Assembly: GCA_017531485.1 (NCBI GenBank)
Contig: JAFXKY010000046.1
Location: 124,001-188,000 of the forward strand
Origin: Eubacteriaceae bacterium
GTDB taxonomy: Bacteria > Bacillota > Clostridia > Eubacteriales > Anaerofustaceae
Direction of reading: 5' to 3'
Length of the DNA: 64,000 nt
Shown here: one piece after another, positions 15,348 through 24,154 of the stretch
How positions within the stretch are numbered: the first letter of the stretch is position 1
Layout of the letters: each line of letters begins with the position of its first letter
Notes under the pieces: model-generated
Told to the model about the DNA's origin: nothing
The model's input: the letters and a program-made list of their open reading frames with translations, nothing else
Databases searched by the model: none
Program-made: the position numbers and the translations under genes

Positions 15348-16103
15348 CTAATCGTTCAATCTGAGTGCCTCAAAATATGCGGCGGACAGCTTAATTCCGG
15401 TGAAATTTTCTGTATATGCGTTTACACATACCCTGTCATCATGACCTGAAAACGACGGATAGGCATATATAAATTTGCCGGGGTATCCTTCCGGTGGACG
15501 GGAAGTACCGGTATTTACGGATATGATCACCTTTGCATCGTAAAGACTGTACAGTTTATCGGCGGTTATAACTGCTGTTGAATTATACTTCATGATATGT
15601 TCCGCCGCTTTTGCGCGAACATCTCTTTCATGAGAATACACTATGAGGTATCTGAAATTGTCTGCGATGACCTCAAGAAGCTCTTCCTCGATGTTATCCG
15701 GCAAAATGACTCCCACAAAGCTGTTTATGCAATCAGGCATGTCATTTTTTATGATTCCGATCTCATTACCAAGCACACATTTATCCCCTGTCAAATGTGT
15801 GCCCTCGTAATTCTTCGCTGTGTTTTTGTCTTCAAATGCAACAATTTGATAATTATTATTTCTCATAACATCACATATATCGCGATGATATTTCTCAATA
15901 TCATCCATATCAGGATCGTCTTTCAAATAATACTCCATCAGTGTCCCCGTACGGACGAGTCTTTCATCAAATATGCCGCTGAGAGTATACGGCTTTTCCT
16001 TTTTATCGTTTCCGAACAGACTGACGGTGCGTCTTATAAATCCGGTTTCTTTCTTCGGACGGGTGGTGGTGAGTCTTACGTAAAGTATGTTTTTCATACT
16101 CAT
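15348..16103 (-). CDS. Hypothetical protein
   Basis: 251 aa, no signal or membrane helix, divergent from the ABC importer genes. The middle part (EELLEVIADNFRYLIVYSHE, then AAEHIMKYNSTAVITADKLY) looks like a Rossmann-type alternating fold, and the end contains TSRPPEGYPGKFIYAYPSFS. No nucleotide-binding motif is evident and I do not recognise the family. The start could be 16103 or two codons later at 16097; neither has a strong ribosome site. Confidence 0.6.
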   Translation of the reverse strand: MSMKNILYVRLTTTRPKKETGFIRRTVSLFGNDKKEKPYTLSGIFDERLVRTGTLMEYYLKDDPDMDDIEKYHRDICDVMRNNNYQIVAFEDKNTAKNYEGTHLTGDKCVLGNEIGIIKNDMPDCINSFVGVILPDNIEEELLEVIADNFRYLIVYSHERDVRAKAAEHIMKYNSTAVITADKLYSLYDAKVIISVNTGTSRPPEGYPGKFIYAYPSFSGHDDRVCVNAYTENFTGIKLSAAYFEALRLND

Positions 16104-16191
16104 AATCTATGCTATTTTAAATATTTCAGACCATTCAATGTCATATTTTACCGGGAAGCATATTATATTCCGAAAAACGAAAGGAGAAAAA

Positions 16192-17169
16192 ATGAAAAAA
16201 ATACTTTGTTTTCTCATTACATTAATGCTTCTCATGACAGCATTCGCCTGCCATGAAGCGCCGGATGACACGCTGACAAAGATAAATGTAAGCGAAGTGA
16301 CACATTCTGTATTCTATGCCCCGCAGTATGCGGCGATAGAGCTGGGATATTTCGAAGAAGAAGGTCTTGATGTTTCCGTAACAAACGCGGGAGGAGCAGA
16401 CAAAGTCATGGCTGCCATTCTCAGCGGAGATTGCCAGATCGGCCTCGCAGGACCCGAACAGACTATTTATCTTTATGCGGCAGGGCAGGATGATTATGTA
16501 GTAAATTTCGCTCAGCTTACTCAGCGTGACGGATCTTTCCTCATTGCAAGAGAGCCGGATGAAAACTTCACCATCGAAAAACTCCGTGGCAGTCACATAA
16601 TTGGCGGTCGCGTCGGAGGAATGCCCGTAATGATCCTTGAGTATATTTTGAGAAATAACGGCATTGAACCAAACGTCGACTGCATTGTTGATACATCTGT
16701 AGCATTCAACGCTATGAGTGGCGCATTTATCGGAGGAACGGGCGATTATGTTTCTCTGTTCGAGCCTAATGCGACGACGCTGGAAAAGGCAGGTGAAGGA
16801 TATGTGGTAATGAGTCTTGGAACGGAAAGCGGTAAGATCCCCTATACCGTATATCAGGCACAGAAAAGCTTCATGACAGAAAATCCCGATATCGTCAAGG
16901 GCTTTACAAGAGCGATCCAAAAAGGCCTCGATTATGTACGCACCCATTCTTCCGAAGAAATCGCGGCAGTCATCTCCCCGCATTTCACCGACACATCAAT
17001 GGAGGATATGATCAAAGTTATTGACCGATACAAATCAATCGACGCATTTGCCGTTGACACGACTCTCACAAAAGAATCTTTCGATCTGCTTCAGACCATC
17101 ATGCAGGAAGGCGGACAGCTCGACAAGTTCGAAGAATATGATATCCTCGTAGATAATTCGTACAGATAA
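16192..17169 (+). CDS. ABC transporter substrate-binding lipoprotein (SsuA/THI5-like)
   Basis: 325 aa with a lipoprotein-type signal (Cys20) and a periplasmic-binding fold of the NMT1/SsuA group (FYAPQYAAIELGYFEEEGLD, and GGADKVMAAILSGDCQIGLA). It should capture a small organic solute outside the membrane for the ATPase and permease encoded directly downstream. The start at 16192 follows AAGGAG; the frame from 16087 is the leader. Sulfonate, thiamine-precursor, nitrate or another ligand cannot be decided, since no metabolic gene is adjacent. Confidence 0.9.
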   Translation: MKKILCFLITLMLLMTAFACHEAPDDTLTKINVSEVTHSVFYAPQYAAIELGYFEEEGLDVSVTNAGGADKVMAAILSGDCQIGLAGPEQTIYLYAAGQDDYVVNFAQLTQRDGSFLIAREPDENFTIEKLRGSHIIGGRVGGMPVMILEYILRNNGIEPNVDCIVDTSVAFNAMSGAFIGGTGDYVSLFEPNATTLEKAGEGYVVMSLGTESGKIPYTVYQAQKSFMTENPDIVKGFTRAIQKGLDYVRTHSSEEIAAVISPHFTDTSMEDMIKVIDRYKSIDAFAVDTTLTKESFDLLQTIMQEGGQLDKFEEYDILVDNSYR

Positions 17170-17178
17170 GGAGGGCAT

Positions 17179-17922
17179 ATGAAAAAGCCTTTGGTCGAAA
17201 TCAAGGATCTGAAAAAGATCTACCATACCCCGAAAAATGAAACTGTGGCGGTCGAAGGCTTTTCTCTCCGGATAGACGAAGGAGATTTCATTTCTCTCGT
17301 CGGACCGAGTGGATGCGGAAAATCCACTGTTTTATCAGTTCTTGCAGGACTTACGGAGCTTTCAGATGGGGAAATAAGCTATCATGAGGATATTTCCGTA
17401 GGGTATATGCTTCAGCATGACTGCCTGTTTGAATGGATGACGATTCTTGACAATGTGCTTCTCGGGCTCAAAATAAAAGGAGCCTTGAATTATGACAGTG
17501 AAAATTATGCGAAGGACCTCTTAAAAACTTATGGGCTCGGAGATTTTACATCTTCATATCCCCATGAGCTCTCAGGTGGAATGCGCCAGAGGGCAGCTCT
17601 CATAAGGACACTTGCAATTAAGCCGAAGCTTCTGCTTCTTGACGAACCTTTCAGCGCCCTTGATTCGCAGATGAGGATCACAGTCAGCGAAGATATCGGC
17701 AGGATCATCAAAAATCAGGGACTGACCGCCATACTCATAACTCACGACCTGTCAGAAGCCATATGTCTATCGGATAAGATCGCAGTCCTCTCCCCTCGCC
17801 CTGCAAGAGTCATGAATGTGTATGACATTGATCTGCCTGATGATCTTTCGACGGCAAAGAAAAGGACTTCCGCAAAATTCGGGGAATATTACAACATTCT
17901 CTCAAAGGAGCTGTACGGATGA
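17179..17922 (+). CDS. ABC transporter ATP-binding protein (SsuB/TauB type)
   Basis: 247 aa with a complete ABC set: Walker A GPSGCGKST (42-50), signature LSGGMRQR (131-138), Walker B LLLLDEP (151-157) and H-loop ITHDLSEA. It powers the importer. GGAGG precedes the ATG, the gene begins 9 bases after the binding-protein gene, and it overlaps the permease gene by four bases. Confidence 0.95.
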   Translation: MKKPLVEIKDLKKIYHTPKNETVAVEGFSLRIDEGDFISLVGPSGCGKSTVLSVLAGLTELSDGEISYHEDISVGYMLQHDCLFEWMTILDNVLLGLKIKGALNYDSENYAKDLLKTYGLGDFTSSYPHELSGGMRQRAALIRTLAIKPKLLLLDEPFSALDSQMRITVSEDIGRIIKNQGLTAILITHDLSEAICLSDKIAVLSPRPARVMNVYDIDLPDDLSTAKKRTSAKFGEYYNILSKELYG

Positions 17923-18728
17923 TGGAAAAATATTCTGATGAACACATTTTATATCTCAGAGAGCTGAAAAGAAAGAATATCGCCATAAATCTCATAAGGA
18001 TATCTCTTCTTGTGGCGATTATCATTTTATGGCAGATCGCGGCGGATATGAAGTGGATAAATTCTGTGATCACAAGCTCCCCGAAAGAGATAATCCTCAC
18101 GATCCATTCCCTCATATCCGACAAGACCCTTTTCCGTCACATAGGATATACACTCTTTGAAACGCTTACAGGCTTTTCTCTCGCCACGCTCTTCGGGATA
18201 ATACTCGGTTCCGCATTATGGGCGTTTCCTGTAGCATCAAGAGTCATGGATCCGTATCTGGTAGTCCTGAATGCACTTCCGAAAGTGGCTCTCGGGCCGC
18301 TTATCATAGTGTGGGCAGGTGCCGGAATGGAAGCGATAATAATCATGACGCTGTCGATCTCGCTCATTTCGACAGTAATAAGCGTATATTCTGGACTGAG
18401 GAGCGTTAATGAAGAAACAATACTCCTCATGCGTTCATTCGGGGCAAATCAGCTGCAGATGCTGAAATATGCCCTCCTTCCCGCAAGCTGTCAGTCGATC
18501 ATTGGAGCATTGAAGATAAATGTATCTCTGAGCTGGGTCGGGGTTATAATGGGAGAATTTCTCGTGAGCAAGGCAGGAATAGGATATCTTATCATGTACG
18601 GCTCACAGGTCTTCAATCTGGACCTCGTCATGGCAGGAATAATCATACTTTGCATTCTCGCCGGTGGAATGTATCTTATGGTTTCTTTATTTGAAGGATG
18701 GACGAAGAAAAAAGGCTGGACAGTATAA
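17919..18728 (+). CDS. ABC transporter permease (SsuC/TauC type)
   Basis: 269 aa with six predicted transmembrane helices and the cytoplasmic EAA-type loop NEETILLMRSFGANQLQMLK that docks with the ATPase. It forms the membrane channel of the importer. Last gene of the three-gene operon, ending at a strong terminator. Confidence 0.95.
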   Translation: MMEKYSDEHILYLRELKRKNIAINLIRISLLVAIIILWQIAADMKWINSVITSSPKEIILTIHSLISDKTLFRHIGYTLFETLTGFSLATLFGIILGSALWAFPVASRVMDPYLVVLNALPKVALGPLIIVWAGAGMEAIIIMTLSISLISTVISVYSGLRSVNEETILLMRSFGANQLQMLKYALLPASCQSIIGALKINVSLSWVGVIMGEFLVSKAGIGYLIMYGSQVFNLDLVMAGIIILCILAGGMYLMVSLFEGWTKKKGWTV

Positions 18729-18730
18729 CA

Positions 18731-18755
18731 AAACAGGATGCAGCGCATCCTGTTT
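18731..18755 (+). terminator. Terminator of the ABC importer operon
   Basis: Stem AAACAGGATGC/GCATCCTGTTT with a 3-base loop, followed by a T-run. It also lies at the 3' end of the convergent BlaR1-like gene. Confidence 0.9.
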
Positions 18756-18756
18756 T

Positions 18757-20421
18757 TTAATTTCCGTCAGCCATAAAATAATTTTCATCAATTCCGCCGA
18801 CAATTATTTTTTCTGCGAAGTATATTTCCGTGGCATCAAACCATTCGTATCCGGAACCGATTTCTTTGCCCGGTTCTGTATGAGGAACGAGGGTTATATA
18901 TACCCCTCCCGGGCAGACTCCGTCCCACAGATCCTCTCCTGCGCGTGCAAATACTGCATTATAGATCTCGTCGTCCGAGAATTCGAGAACCGTTTTATCC
19001 GTATCGGCAATAATCCCTATATATTCATCAAGGCTGTTTCTGATTTCAAAGCGCCTGATGTTGCTTTCGGCCGGATCGCTGAATTCCGTAATGATCTCTC
19101 CGTTGAATTTCTCTGCAAACGTTATATCTGAGAAATATCCGATGAAGAACGTCTGGAGGACATATTCAGGATTTTTCACACGGTAAGTATATGATGGTTT
19201 GACCGTATCATCGATCCAGACTTCTGTACACTTGTTGTTAAAATACATCCATGAATCCCCAAGATCGATAACCCTGTCTTTGGGGCGGTCTTCATCAAGG
19301 CTTTTGGAAAGTTCGTGTTTATTGATCTCTATCTTTCTGAGAGCATCAGTTGCAATCTTTATGCTCTCCTTTTCAGTCAGAAGATATTCCTTTCCGAAGA
19401 CACCATTCATCACGTACACATATTCCGGATCGTCAAATAAGTTCTCCCAACAAGGGGATATATCATCGATGCCTGCGGAGGGAGGATTTGTCATGAAAAA
19501 TACCGCGAAAGATACGATCATGACCGTACAAAGAAAGAAAATGATCCCTGTAGGTCTTTTATACTGCATTATTCCTTTGATCCTGTCTTTTATCCCCACT
19601 TCTCCGAACGCAAGCGGTGAGATCGCAAAGGAATTCTTTTCTACTGAAAAAGAAAGCAGGCTGAGTGAATAACTTTTTTTCTCATCATCACCGAGATTCT
19701 TTATCACAGCCTCATCACATGCAAGCTCAAGGTCTTTGCAGAATGTGCTGAATGCGAGCCACATTAAAGGATTGAACCAGTATATACAAAGGAGAACGTA
19801 AGCTAATATCTTGCTGATATGATCGAGACGTTTTATGTGCATCTTTTCGTGCGAAATGACATTTACCGCGTCATTTTCCGAAATTCCGTACGGGATATAT
19901 ATCTTCGGGGAAAATATACCCATCACAAACGGTCCTTTGATAAATTCGCTCTGCCGGATATTTTCATTATATTTTGTGGCAGTCGCAAGCATTCTTTTCA
20001 GCCTGATATAGCTGTATGCCGCATAAGAAAGCATTACGGTAATACCCGCGATCCATATTTTTGCAAGGAAATCTGTAAGGTCGTTTTTGAAATTGTAACG
20101 CACAGTAACGCCTTCGTAATACTTATCTCCCATATATTCATTTACGGGATCGTCAATGATGTCAAAGCCCGTATTGATATAAAAATCACCATTACCATTA
20201 TCAAGAAGATTCATCTCAAAAGTATCTCCGCTTGGAATGAGGCTTATCTCACTTTCGGGGATAACGGGAATAATGAGCCTTAATGCAACAAAACTCCACA
20301 AGAACACTATAAACCACTTCGGGCAATTTTTGAAGAATTTTCTTATGAGAAGGATCGCAAGGGTTATGTATCCCGCTGTAATCGACAAATTAACGGCATT
20401 TAAAAATAATCTGTTCATCAC
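18757..20421 (-). CDS. BlaR1/MecR1-like M56 membrane metallopeptidase
   Basis: 554 aa. The N-terminal half has membrane helices (about 8-28, 36-54, 120-138, 203-220) and the M56 zinc site HEKMH (191-195) with the third-ligand region DLELACDEAV (230-239). A helix at about 290-310 is followed by a roughly 240-residue extracytoplasmic domain that lacks the SxxK/KTG motifs of a penicillin-binding sensor. It therefore probably senses something other than beta-lactams. It overlaps the BlaI gene by four bases. Confidence 0.9.
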   Translation of the reverse strand: MMNRLFLNAVNLSITAGYITLAILLIRKFFKNCPKWFIVFLWSFVALRLIIPVIPESEISLIPSGDTFEMNLLDNGNGDFYINTGFDIIDDPVNEYMGDKYYEGVTVRYNFKNDLTDFLAKIWIAGITVMLSYAAYSYIRLKRMLATATKYNENIRQSEFIKGPFVMGIFSPKIYIPYGISENDAVNVISHEKMHIKRLDHISKILAYVLLCIYWFNPLMWLAFSTFCKDLELACDEAVIKNLGDDEKKSYSLSLLSFSVEKNSFAISPLAFGEVGIKDRIKGIMQYKRPTGIIFFLCTVMIVSFAVFFMTNPPSAGIDDISPCWENLFDDPEYVYVMNGVFGKEYLLTEKESIKIATDALRKIEINKHELSKSLDEDRPKDRVIDLGDSWMYFNNKCTEVWIDDTVKPSYTYRVKNPEYVLQTFFIGYFSDITFAEKFNGEIITEFSDPAESNIRRFEIRNSLDEYIGIIADTDKTVLEFSDDEIYNAVFARAGEDLWDGVCPGGVYITLVPHTEPGKEIGSGYEWFDATEIYFAEKIIVGGIDENYFMADGN

Positions 20422-20768
20422 TCTTCCCCCATGATCTTCATTATTTCACTTATCTCTTCTTCGGAAAGCCTCTTGCTTTTTGCAAATGCGGCGATGAATG
20501 CCGGGATATTCCCTTCGAATTTCTTTTCGAGAAGTTCATCGATCTCCGAAATCTGAGCTTCCTGCTTGGAGATGAGCGAAGTTACAACGGCGTTCTCGTT
20601 TCTGACAACTCCTCGGTCGGAAAGGCGCTTGATGACCGTATAAGTCGTTGTCTTTGACCAGCCGAGTTTTTCATGGCAGATCTCTGACAGCTCTCTTGAG
20701 GATATGGGTTCGACTTCCCATAAGATAAGACAGAAACGGTATTCGCTTTCGTGTATTTTCGGTGCCAT
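20418..20768 (-). CDS. BlaI/MecI-family transcriptional repressor (second copy)
   Basis: 116 aa. MAPKIHESEYRFCLILWEVE then ISSRELSEICHEKLGWSKTT form the winged helix, with TTYTVIKRLSDRGVV as the recognition region. It differs strongly from the BlaI protein at 965. GGAGG lies upstream of the ATG. Its promoter carries two dyads of a different sequence class. The partner protease gene is directly downstream. Confidence 0.93.
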   Translation of the reverse strand: MAPKIHESEYRFCLILWEVEPISSRELSEICHEKLGWSKTTTYTVIKRLSDRGVVRNENAVVTSLISKQEAQISEIDELLEKKFEGNIPAFIAAFAKSKRLSEEEISEIMKIMGEE

Positions 20769-20784
20769 ATATTACCTCCTTCAT

Positions 20785-20835
20785 TCTAATGCGTTAGAGC
20801 AGTTATATTCTAACGCATTAGAACAGCTTTGTCAA
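20785..20835 (-). promoter_or_regulatory. Sigma-A promoter with paired TCTAA-N4-TTAGA operators
   Basis: On the minus strand, TTGACA (20830-20835) and TAGAAT (20807-20812) are 17 bases apart. TCTAACGCATTAGA (20809-20822) overlaps the -10 and spacer. TCTAATGCGTTAGA (20785-20798) lies 24 bases downstream centre to centre and is the exact reverse complement of the first. This is the likely binding site of the adjacent BlaI. Confidence 0.85.
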
Positions 20836-20851
20836 GAGCACAAATAAAAAA

Positions 20852-20869
20852 CGACAATATAAATTGTCG
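20852..20869 (-). terminator. Rho-independent terminator
   Basis: Stem CGACAAT/ATTGTCG with loop ATAA. On the minus strand it is followed by six T, ending the 387-aa gene at 20900. Confidence 0.85.
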
Positions 20870-20899
20870 CTTTTACTCTTGGAATTACAACAAAACATC

Positions 20900-22063
20900 T
20901 CATATATTGTTTCTGTGTCTGAATATTACCCTGTCATCCAGAACTTCTATTTCATCTTCGAACATCGGAACATATTCCCAATAGAACCGCGGTTTAGTAC
21001 CCCAGCCCCACGCATCGAAATTCAGAAGATCTTTCATTTTGATCTCGCTCTTTCCGGGATACAGCGCATTATACAGTAAACTTTTTATTGCTTTATACTC
21101 ATCAATATCCGTACTGATAATATCTTTGGAAGATCTGACAATCATATTTCCTCCGGGCAATACCTCAGTAGTCACCTCCGGATATTTCTGCGATTCTGAC
21201 AAAAGATTTGGCAAGAGCTGTTGCTGTAACGGAGATATGATATTAAACCACTCAGCTCCAGGTACATACGCATATTTGTTCATATCACTGTCGCCATAAT
21301 CAAACTCCGGATGCTCAGGATTTTTGTTCAATCTTCCGCCAAAATACACCATATGCGGGCTGATGTGTTGAAGAATACTAAAATATGACAGGTTTACTCT
21401 GCTACTCGTATTCTTAAACTCAATCGCAAAATCTTTCAAAAATCTGATGATCTCATTTGAAAAATGAATAACATTTTCGCCGAGGGATTTTAATGCAATT
21501 GCAAAGTCAAATTTACCACAGTATTTAATCGCACCTTCTATATAATGGTTCGAGTGAAAAAAAGCTGATACGTCACTGCCCGCCCACATTGACACAGGAT
21601 ACATCCCAGACATATCAAAAATCTCAAGCAAAGATTTTTTTATTTCATCATTTCTCTCAATGTCCTGAAAATAAGACATGAATACATCTTTATAATTCAT
21701 GGTCTTATCAGCATCAGGCGGCAGTTTATACGTAGAGCCATACATAGCTTCTTTCAGGAATGCTTTGTACGATTTTTGATTATAGATTTCTTTACTCACA
21801 ATCATACCGTCAAATCCGAACGAGATACCACTGTCCGGATTATCTATTTTTGTCTGTATATTTTCAGACCGGATTTCACGATCCCCATAGAACCATCTTA
21901 ATACAGCTCTATGTTCAATCACTTCACTCAGCCAATGACGTATACGTGTAGCTATTGCGTTAAGTTCAGGCCACGAACATTGATAAAAATCTATTTCAAA
22001 CTTCAACATTCTGCAATCGATATATTGCCCACGAAATGATAGCATTGATGTAAAATAGTCCAT
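20900..22063 (-). CDS. Orphan hypothetical protein
   Basis: 387 aa, no signal or membrane segment, starting MDYFTSMLSFRGQYIDCRML. It is rich in aromatic residues, with WAGSDVSAFFHSN, FGGRLNKNPEHPEFDYG and FDAWGWGTKPRFYWEYVP as the most distinctive stretches. GAGGAG precedes the ATG. It stands alone with its own terminator, between a regulatory pair and the rpe region. Such large single-domain orphans are often accessory, sometimes immunity-type proteins, but nothing here proves this. Confidence 0.65.
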   Translation of the reverse strand: MDYFTSMLSFRGQYIDCRMLKFEIDFYQCSWPELNAIATRIRHWLSEVIEHRAVLRWFYGDREIRSENIQTKIDNPDSGISFGFDGMIVSKEIYNQKSYKAFLKEAMYGSTYKLPPDADKTMNYKDVFMSYFQDIERNDEIKKSLLEIFDMSGMYPVSMWAGSDVSAFFHSNHYIEGAIKYCGKFDFAIALKSLGENVIHFSNEIIRFLKDFAIEFKNTSSRVNLSYFSILQHISPHMVYFGGRLNKNPEHPEFDYGDSDMNKYAYVPGAEWFNIISPLQQQLLPNLLSESQKYPEVTTEVLPGGNMIVRSSKDIISTDIDEYKAIKSLLYNALYPGKSEIKMKDLLNFDAWGWGTKPRFYWEYVPMFEDEIEVLDDRVIFRHRNNI

Positions 22064-22140
22064 GTCGAATTCTCCTCTGTTAACATGAGCATGCGTTTTA
22101 TCTATGCTTCAATCTAATGTTCTGCCTTATATTCATGCAT

Positions 22141-23412
22141 TTACTGCAAATCATAGATATCGACGCTTCCCCAATCGAAATCAACAACGATATCTGAAAG
22201 GCTGCCGTCATACATTCCCATAAAGACCGTATAATTAAACATGTCTTTTCCGCTGAACGGCGGAAGATTCATGCAGAACGCACGGTTGCCGAGATATTCT
22301 GCGGACTGAGAAGGAGGAAGGTCAGTGATCTCTTCAATGACAAGTACGTTGGAATCCTTATTTACCGAACCGAAAAGGCTGATCTTTATATCCCTTTCGT
22401 CAACGCGTCCTTTCATGAACTGTTCGAAACGGTCTTCTCCCGTAAGGACGGTATATATTCCGTCATTCACCTCGAAGACAAGATCGTTATAGTTTCCTTC
22501 GAAGTCGTAATATTTAAGGTAATATACTTCGTCGTTTCCATACGCACAGACGACCTCATTCAGGAAGTTGATCCTGTCGTTAAGCTGAGAAAGAGAAGTA
22601 TATTCATCTTTAAAATTAAAGTCCGACGGAACGAGCAGGACGAGGGCAGCGAGAATATAAAACGCTATATATCTCACACCGAGTCCGATACCGCTTTTTT
22701 TCTCATTATTGTTTTCCGCTTTCGGAAGAACATAAATTATTCCGTCTGAGATATTTTCCCAGAGAATGTTCATTATGCTCTCATACGCGCCGGCAAGGGT
22801 GTGCTTCTCTCTTTTTTTGACGATCTTTTCCGCTTCTTTTCTGTTTTGCTGGGATAAGAGAGTGATCGTATGTATATAATCCCTGATATCGTCGACAAGC
22901 GGAAGATAAAAATCTTTATTCAGCATGGATGAAAAATCAAAGCCCTTTTCTTCGAGCATCTGATTTGCTGTCACCGTATCGCCTTTTTTCGCCCTGATCG
23001 CAGCGAGAATGAGGTGCATGACGTATTTATCTGCATCCTGAATATCTTTGGCGTATTCATCAAGAAAACTTTCTACAGTTTCCGCATCGCTCTGCAAAAG
23101 GGCGATGAACGATCTGCCGAGATACGTCTGCTCGGGAACTTTTTCTTCGGAGATATATTCATCCATCAATACTGCCGCACGGGCGTAATCATTTTCCTCA
23201 AGAGCAATATCGATCTTTTCCGCGAGGAGCCTTCTGTTCATCTTTGTGAAAATAGAGAAAAACAGAAGAATGATCCCGATTACGGCGAGCTGACCGAAGA
23301 AGAAGTTTTTGTTGACTCCGAGATTATATTTCCACAAACTCCAGAAGAATATAAACACAGCAGTGAAAAGATACACAACTTTCACAGCTGCTCTTTTCTT
23401 TGCCTTATTCAT
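22141..23412 (-). CDS. Membrane protein with helical-repeat domain, coupled to rpe
   Basis: 423 aa. Two helices at about 12-28 and 37-54 are followed by a cytoplasmic helical stretch (60-235) that reads like degenerate TPR repeats (EENDYARAAVLMDEYISEEK, AAIRAKKGDTVTANQMLEEK). A third helix lies near 246-263, and an extracytoplasmic C-terminal domain follows. The start shares one base with the rpe stop codon. Function unknown. Confidence 0.7.
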   Translation of the reverse strand: MNKAKKRAAVKVVYLFTAVFIFFWSLWKYNLGVNKNFFFGQLAVIGIILLFFSIFTKMNRRLLAEKIDIALEENDYARAAVLMDEYISEEKVPEQTYLGRSFIALLQSDAETVESFLDEYAKDIQDADKYVMHLILAAIRAKKGDTVTANQMLEEKGFDFSSMLNKDFYLPLVDDIRDYIHTITLLSQQNRKEAEKIVKKREKHTLAGAYESIMNILWENISDGIIYVLPKAENNNEKKSGIGLGVRYIAFYILAALVLLVPSDFNFKDEYTSLSQLNDRINFLNEVVCAYGNDEVYYLKYYDFEGNYNDLVFEVNDGIYTVLTGEDRFEQFMKGRVDERDIKISLFGSVNKDSNVLVIEEITDLPPSQSAEYLGNRAFCMNLPPFSGKDMFNYTVFMGMYDGSLSDIVVDFDWGSVDIYDLQ

Positions 23413-24050
23413 TATTTTACCTCTCTGAGAGAATCGATCCTCTCTTTGATATCTCCTCCGAAGACATATGAACCGGCAACAAGAAGATTTGCGCCTGCGT
23501 CAACGACTGTCTTAGCGGTTTTTGCATTGATTCCGCCGTCAACTTCGATGAGGCAATCTCTTCCGCCGAGCATTTCCTTGATTCTTGTGATCTTCGGAAC
23601 GACTGATTCAATGAAGCTCTGGCCTCCGAAACCGGGGTTGACGCTCATGACAAGGGCGAGGTCAATCTTGTCGATTACATATTTAAGTACGTTTTCGTCT
23701 GTTGACGGGCAAAGGGCAACGCCTGCCTTGCATCCGCAGGAATGGATGAGCTGAATCGTTCTGTCGAGGTGGATGCATGCTTCAGCATGGACTGTGATGA
23801 TATCGCTTGATTCCGCGAACTTTTCGATATATTTATCGGGATTTTCGATCATAAGATGCGTATCGAACGGAATGTCGCATACTTTCTTCATCATTTTAAG
23901 CTGATCATATCCGAATGTGATGTTGTTTACGAAATGTCCGTCCATGATGTCCATATGAACGTAATCCGCGCCTGCCTGAGCAAGTTTTGCGAGGTCTGTT
24001 TTAAGGTCGCTGAAATCTGCTGAAAGAAGAGATGGTGATACTTTTATCAT
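23412..24050 (-). CDS. rpe: Ribulose-phosphate 3-epimerase
   Basis: 212 aa TIM barrel of standard length. ISPS-equivalent KVSPSLLSADF starts the protein; VHMDIMDGHFVNN and DTHLMI hold metal ligands, VMSVNPGFGGQSF is the phosphate/catalytic loop, and EVDGGIN the late Asp motif. It interconverts ribulose 5-phosphate and xylulose 5-phosphate in the pentose phosphate pathway. It is translated first in a two-gene unit with the 423-aa membrane protein. Confidence 0.97.
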   Translation of the reverse strand: MIKVSPSLLSADFSDLKTDLAKLAQAGADYVHMDIMDGHFVNNITFGYDQLKMMKKVCDIPFDTHLMIENPDKYIEKFAESSDIITVHAEACIHLDRTIQLIHSCGCKAGVALCPSTDENVLKYVIDKIDLALVMSVNPGFGGQSFIESVVPKITRIKEMLGGRDCLIEVDGGINAKTAKTVVDAGANLLVAGSYVFGGDIKERIDSLREVK

Positions 24051-24154
24051 TTTATTTTTACCTTTCTTGTGGTATAATTTTTATCGGCTTGCCCGCATCT
24101 GAAATAATTCAGATACGTCAGGTATATTTTAACACATTATACGGGAGTTTTCAA

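Noticed and set aside
16104-16191. Riboswitch before the ABC importer (for example thiamine)
   Set aside because: The 88-base gap is too short and shows no conserved riboswitch core or hairpin set.
16222-16983. A 253-codon minus-strand frame opposite the ABC binding protein
   Set aside because: Shadow frame of a clear SsuA-like gene; no start signal and no family resemblance.
18757-20421. Second BlaR1-like protein as a beta-lactam sensor with adjacent beta-lactamase
   Set aside because: The external domain shows no SxxK or KTG motif and no beta-lactamase or penicillin-binding protein gene is nearby.
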